From Paulownia fortunei (taxonomy: Eukaryota > Streptophyta > Magnoliopsida > Lamiales > Paulowniaceae): a stretch of 64,000 bases of DNA. Positions 60,670 through 64,000 of this stretch are shown here, one piece after another; the first letter of the stretch is position 1, and the number at the start of each line of letters is the position of its first letter. The notes beneath the pieces were generated by a model, which was given only the letters and a program-made list of their open reading frames with translations, ran no database searches and had not been told where the DNA came from. The DNA lies in contig CM033109.1 of the NCBI GenBank assembly GCA_019321725.1, forward strand, positions 9,951,993-10,015,992, in the 5' to 3' direction. A program made the position numbers and the translations under genes.

Positions 60670-60914
60670 TAAAGTCCAACAGGTCCAAGCAAGAGACTAT
60701 CACACCTGTGAAATGGCATAAACCAGTTGGTGATTTGTTTAAATTAAATTACTAACAAGCTTATAAAGGCAATCCAGGGGCTTTCGGAGTTTGTGGTCTT
60801 CTTCCCAATTATGATTGAGATATGTTCTTTGCATTGTTGGAATTTATTGGCACTATGACTAATATGGAGGTGAAGCTTTATGATATAATCAGAGAACTCC
60901 AAATATGCCGAGAT
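60670..60914 (+). pseudogene. plant RNase H-like (RVT_3 type) domain remnant
   Basis: One frame reads ETITPVKWHKPVGDLFKLN, then GNPGAFGVCGLLPNYD, stop, DMFFALLEFIGTMTNMEVKLY, DIIRELQIC. The pattern W-x-K-P...G-x-x-K-L-N...G-N-P-G-x-x-G...T-N...A/V-E/K-L is that of RNase H-like domains found at the end of plant LINE-type ORF2 proteins and in related orphan genes. Two or three stops replace conserved positions, including the Asp expected after KLN. No RT precedes it here. It ends where the next LTR begins. Confidence 0.6.
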
Positions 60915-60935
60915 TAAGAAATCTATTACAAATTT

Positions 60936-62110
60936 TGTAAACGCAAGTATATATTATCGTTGATAAGTAATAAAAATGATGAGTGAACTATCGTTCCAAT
61001 GAAGACTTTGATTAACTCTAATTTTATTTGAACAATTGTAATGGAGTGGGTGGCGATTAATGTAAACTAAAATAAATTATCTCTAAAATAATACTCAAAA
61101 ATAAATAAGGATGAAATTTAATGACTTTAAGACTTGGGGTTGTGATTTCACCATAATTAGTCCGATTTGAATATTCAATCGCATCAATCTCAATTTATTT
61201 TTCTAGTTGATAGTCGAGAATCCCTTAATTATTCAATAGTCTCTCTCAAGGTCTAATGAAAATTTTACCAATTGTTGACCCACTATATTCCTATGTGAAT
61301 TAAACAATCAATAAATCATTGGGCTCTATGGATCTCAATCAAAAACTATACAAACCATGCAAGTATATTCCTATCTTATATGTAATTTATAATTTTCTAC
61401 ACATAGAACTAGACATATATATCACCTCCTGAGTCAATATGATTAGCAAATCACTCAATTAGTGGCCAAGTAATTGAAAACATTAAAACCCATGTAGAAA
61501 AATTAACTAGATCAAACAAACATTCAATTAAATTGAAAGATAAATTCAAATCATCCTAATTAGGTTACATCAAAACCCTAGATAAGAAAATTAGCCCCTA
61601 ATCATATCTATCAAATCCATAGATAAATCTAAATTCATGACAAAAGGTAAGAGAAAAGGAAAAGAAAAGAAGAACTCTGAAATCTTTAATAAGAAGCCCC
61701 AAATCTTGAATCTTGAATCCTTGCTCTCTTCTTCTCTCGTTCTTCCCTCTATTTTTCGGTTAGAGACCAAGCCTAAAGGTGTCTTGGAAATTTGCTTTTT
61801 ATAATCCTCCAAAAAAAAATCTCAAAAAATAACTGGGGTCGCGGCTCTAAATTAAGAGGTCGTGGCCCGAAACTATCTGTCTCACCCAAAATGAATTGGC
61901 ACCGCAACTCTGATTTCTTAGGCACGACACCAAACATTCTGTCCAACTGGCATCGTGGCTCTAATTTCTAGGGTCGTTGCTCCAAACAATCTGTCATTCT
62001 TTCTAACTGCCACTGTAGCTCCATTTTCAAGGGTCGCAACTCCAATTTCTTGAGTGTGTTGATTCTTCCCAACTCCATTTTGATTATGATGTGTTGATTC
62101 TTCCCAACTC
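60936..62110 (-). repeat. LTR of a further Athila-like element (minus), partly truncated
   Basis: On the minus strand the block ends with ACTTGCGTTTACA at 60936. The neighbouring GTTCGAT/ACTCATCATTTTTATTACT type sequence is characteristic of Athila/Tat LTR 3' ends. The start of the LTR is unclear: at about 62110 it joins, without a polypurine tract, sequence equivalent to the A2 internal region at 45200, so the boundary seems deleted. It includes the tandem repeats at 61834-62050. The frame at 61591-61812 is probably not coding. Confidence 0.5.
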
Positions 62111-62112
62111 CA
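61834..62112. repeat. degenerate GC-richer tandem repeats and a 24-bp direct repeat
   Basis: Three to four copies of a roughly 70-75-bp unit built as 'GGCxxCGxGGCTCTAATTTCxxAGGGTCGxxxCxCCAAAC..TCTGTC'. It is followed by two copies of TGTGTTGATTCTTCCCAACT separated by a short spacer (62056-62112). Richer in G and C than the surroundings. Confidence 0.55.
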
Positions 62113-63276
62113 TAGGCTCATTTTTCACACTAATCTCAACTAATATAGATAACCATCGCAATAAGGATCAAAAGGACTTTCAAAGCTAGTAATGTATAGC
62201 TTGGGTAAGGGTAGATTATTGGGATAGTAAAGTGGCTCAACATCACCCAAAACTCAAACATTAGAAAATCATGTTGGCTTACATAAGCCTTTCAATCTTC
62301 TCATACGTTGACACTTTTTTTTTCTTTTTTTTTCAAATCTTTTCAAGGTTTCTAACACCCCCAAGCTCATGTTGTTTTACTTTAATAACAATGGGCTAAT
62401 TTATTCTCTTCAAAGCTTCTTTTGTTTCTCCCTTTTTTTAAGGGAAATCCTACACAACATTTATCCATACTACTCAATTCATATATATTTTTCCACTTTT
62501 GAACATGGTCGCTACATGAATTTGTGGGGTGAAGGGTAGAAATGTTGACAAAAATATTGTGAGGCTAGGTATGATTTATGTGGTGACCAAGAATAAGGTT
62601 CATTTAGGCTCAAATGGGACACTAGGGACAAATCATGAGAATTTGGTAGGCTTTATAGGCTCTAATGGTCCAAAGATGGCCTAAATCATTTTCTACATGC
62701 TATGTCATCTAGGATTTTACCTCGATTAATGATCAAACAAGTTCTAGAGTTGGTGGGATCTTTAGGAAAATACTTGTCCTTATAAATTGTCTTTAAGTAC
62801 TCTAAACAAAATTCTACAACTAGTCATGTGCTCAATATAGACAAGAATCTCAAAGTAAGCCAAAATCAAAACATAAAACCAACAACTTGGCATAACATAC
62901 CTCAGCATTCTAGAAAAAATTATCAACCCGGTAATCAAGTTCTTATCATTAGCACAAGATGATTCACAATGGCACAACTCATTTTTCAACTTTACGAAAA
63001 GCAAAAAAAGTAAACAACATAAACACAAAGTAAACAACCTAACAACACTAAACATGCCAATAGATAAAAACTAAAACTACTAAGCAAAAAAACCAAAAAT
63101 ACCCCCAAACTTAAAATTGACATTGTCCTCAATGGCCAAGAAAGAAATAAAAGCGGAGGACTTCTCTGTGTGATGAAATATCAGTGAGCAACATCATCTA
63201 TAGGCAGTGACTTAGGAGTGAAATGAGGTATCTCAAGGGGCTCGGGAAAGGGTTGCGACATGTCGCCCCGCACGTA
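62111..63276 (-). other. 3' non-coding region of the Athila-like element
   Basis: Minus orientation. It matches the A2 region 45200-45900 in order, including the GGACACTAGGGA block at about 62620-62790. A purine-rich module (minus strand ATTGAGGACAATGTCAATTT, then AAGTTTGGGGGTATT) lies at 63101-63133. No reliable gene. Confidence 0.6.
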
Positions 63277-64000
63277 TCACTCTAAGGCACGGTGATGGTC
63301 CATCGAATAAGATATGTAGGCCTCTATTCTAGTAATGTGACGGTTAGTCTGGCTATTTTGATGAATAATCTCAGCATATAACATCTCAAGGGACACTGAG
63401 GATGGTGGAGGAGGAGGAGGTACAACACTCATAGAATGAGGCATAACAGGGGGTGAGTCATCAGGCTCAATAGCGATAGAGACATCAACAGCAGGAGAAG
63501 AGGGTGGTGCGGGAGAAAGGTCATGATATCTGTCAATGATGCGGTGGTCAATAACATTGGTGGGTGGTATAAGCAACTTTATGGTAGACCACTAAACTCT
63601 GGCCTAGTGACATAGGGCATAAATAAGTGAGGGATAAGGTAAGCCACTAGTGGTTGTGCCCTAGAGAGTGCAAGATATGGAGTCATGAATAACCCTACCC
63701 ACATTAATACTACGGCTGACTTTGAGGGCATAGAGTAAGATGGCATGATCATTGGTCACACAGCTAGTCGTAGGCATCAATTTGGCACAAATAAAATAGT
63801 ATCAAGCTTTATCAGGCTTGTTCAGTGAGGATATAGGGAAAGAGACAGGTGTTCCCAAATCACGCACAGACCCAGTCCACTCTATGCCCGGACTACATAA
63901 GGTAGCAAGAATTTATTGCAAATTTGGCTCGAATATTAGAGAATGGTACTCATCTACAAATGCTTGAGATAGGCAATAAATGGAGTTGATGCTTCTCCAA
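63277..64000 (-). pseudogene. Athila-associated 'putative plant transposon protein' ORF, partial
   Basis: Minus strand, enters from beyond the right edge. One frame reads IEWTGSVRDLGTPVSFPIS, YYFICAKLMPTTSCVTNDHA, ILLYALKVSRSINVGRVIHD, then after three stops LLIPPTNVIDHRIIDRYHD and a Pro-rich tail with a final helix (SLEMLYAEIIHQNSQTNRHI). The W-x-Y-F/Y-F-I-C...LM-P...LLYAL...G-R-V-I-H-D-S-I order is that of the plant transposon protein domain found next to Athila-type pol genes. Function is unknown. It lies upstream (in element order) of the conserved 3' non-coding block. Confidence 0.65.

Noticed and set aside
61591..61812. 73-codon minus-strand frame
   Set aside because: It lies within LTR-type sequence and has no domain.

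Overview
This window is intergenic, transposable-element-rich plant nuclear DNA. The AT-rich composition, Ty1/copia and Ty3 (Athila and chromovirus) LTR retrotransposons, a Mutator-like (MULE) transposase, and hAT and PIF/Harbinger-type elements all point to a seed plant, most likely a eudicot. The species cannot be named from the sequence. I found no intact host gene, rRNA, tRNA or CRISPR array. Every recognisable coding region is a decayed transposon gene.

Layout. 0-3 kb: a copia LTR on the minus strand and its leader. 3-9 kb: AT-rich DNA with weak repeat remnants. 9-14.8 kb: two decayed copia pol genes (minus), one interrupted by a 1.2-kb hAT element with an 8-bp target-site duplication (TSD); a PIF/Harbinger-like element with TTA TSDs lies just beside them. 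16.5-17.3 kb: a second copia LTR fragment. 17.65-24.07 kb: a MULE-TIR-like sequence, a GRF zinc-finger pseudogene, and the 3' part of a minus-strand MULE transposase. That part contains a five-copy micro-exon array and a solo LTR. 24.07-56.24 kb: a nest of retrotransposons. 56.24-58.4 kb: the 5' and catalytic part of the same MULE transposase. 59-64 kb: a GA-rich tract flanked by inverted repeats, a truncated Athila, an RNase H-like remnant and part of another Athila-like element that leaves the window.

The nest can be read from TSDs. The outer Athila (A1, LTRs 24072-25887 and 54617-56232, TSD GTCCA/ATCCA) sits in the MULE SWIM-finger coding region; removing it rejoins the reading frame exactly. 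A second Athila (A2, TSD CGGAT/CGAAT) lies in the A1 leader. A 9.3-kb chromovirus of Tekay/Del type (27664-36941, TSD CTGTG) lies in the A2 5' LTR. A solo LTR of another family (here X, TSD TTGGA) lies between RNase H and integrase of A2. A 7.1-kb inversion (about 42146-49254) then broke that solo LTR and the A1 gag gene, so the A2 integrase and 3' LTR and part of A1 gag now lie on the minus strand.

None of the autonomous elements looks active. Premature stops are mostly C-to-T or G-to-A changes, as expected for methylated, silenced DNA, and three integrases have each lost a catalytic acidic residue by G-to-A. The most interesting items are the split MULE, its micro-exon array, the inversion, and a filler-DNA scar in the A2 reverse transcriptase.
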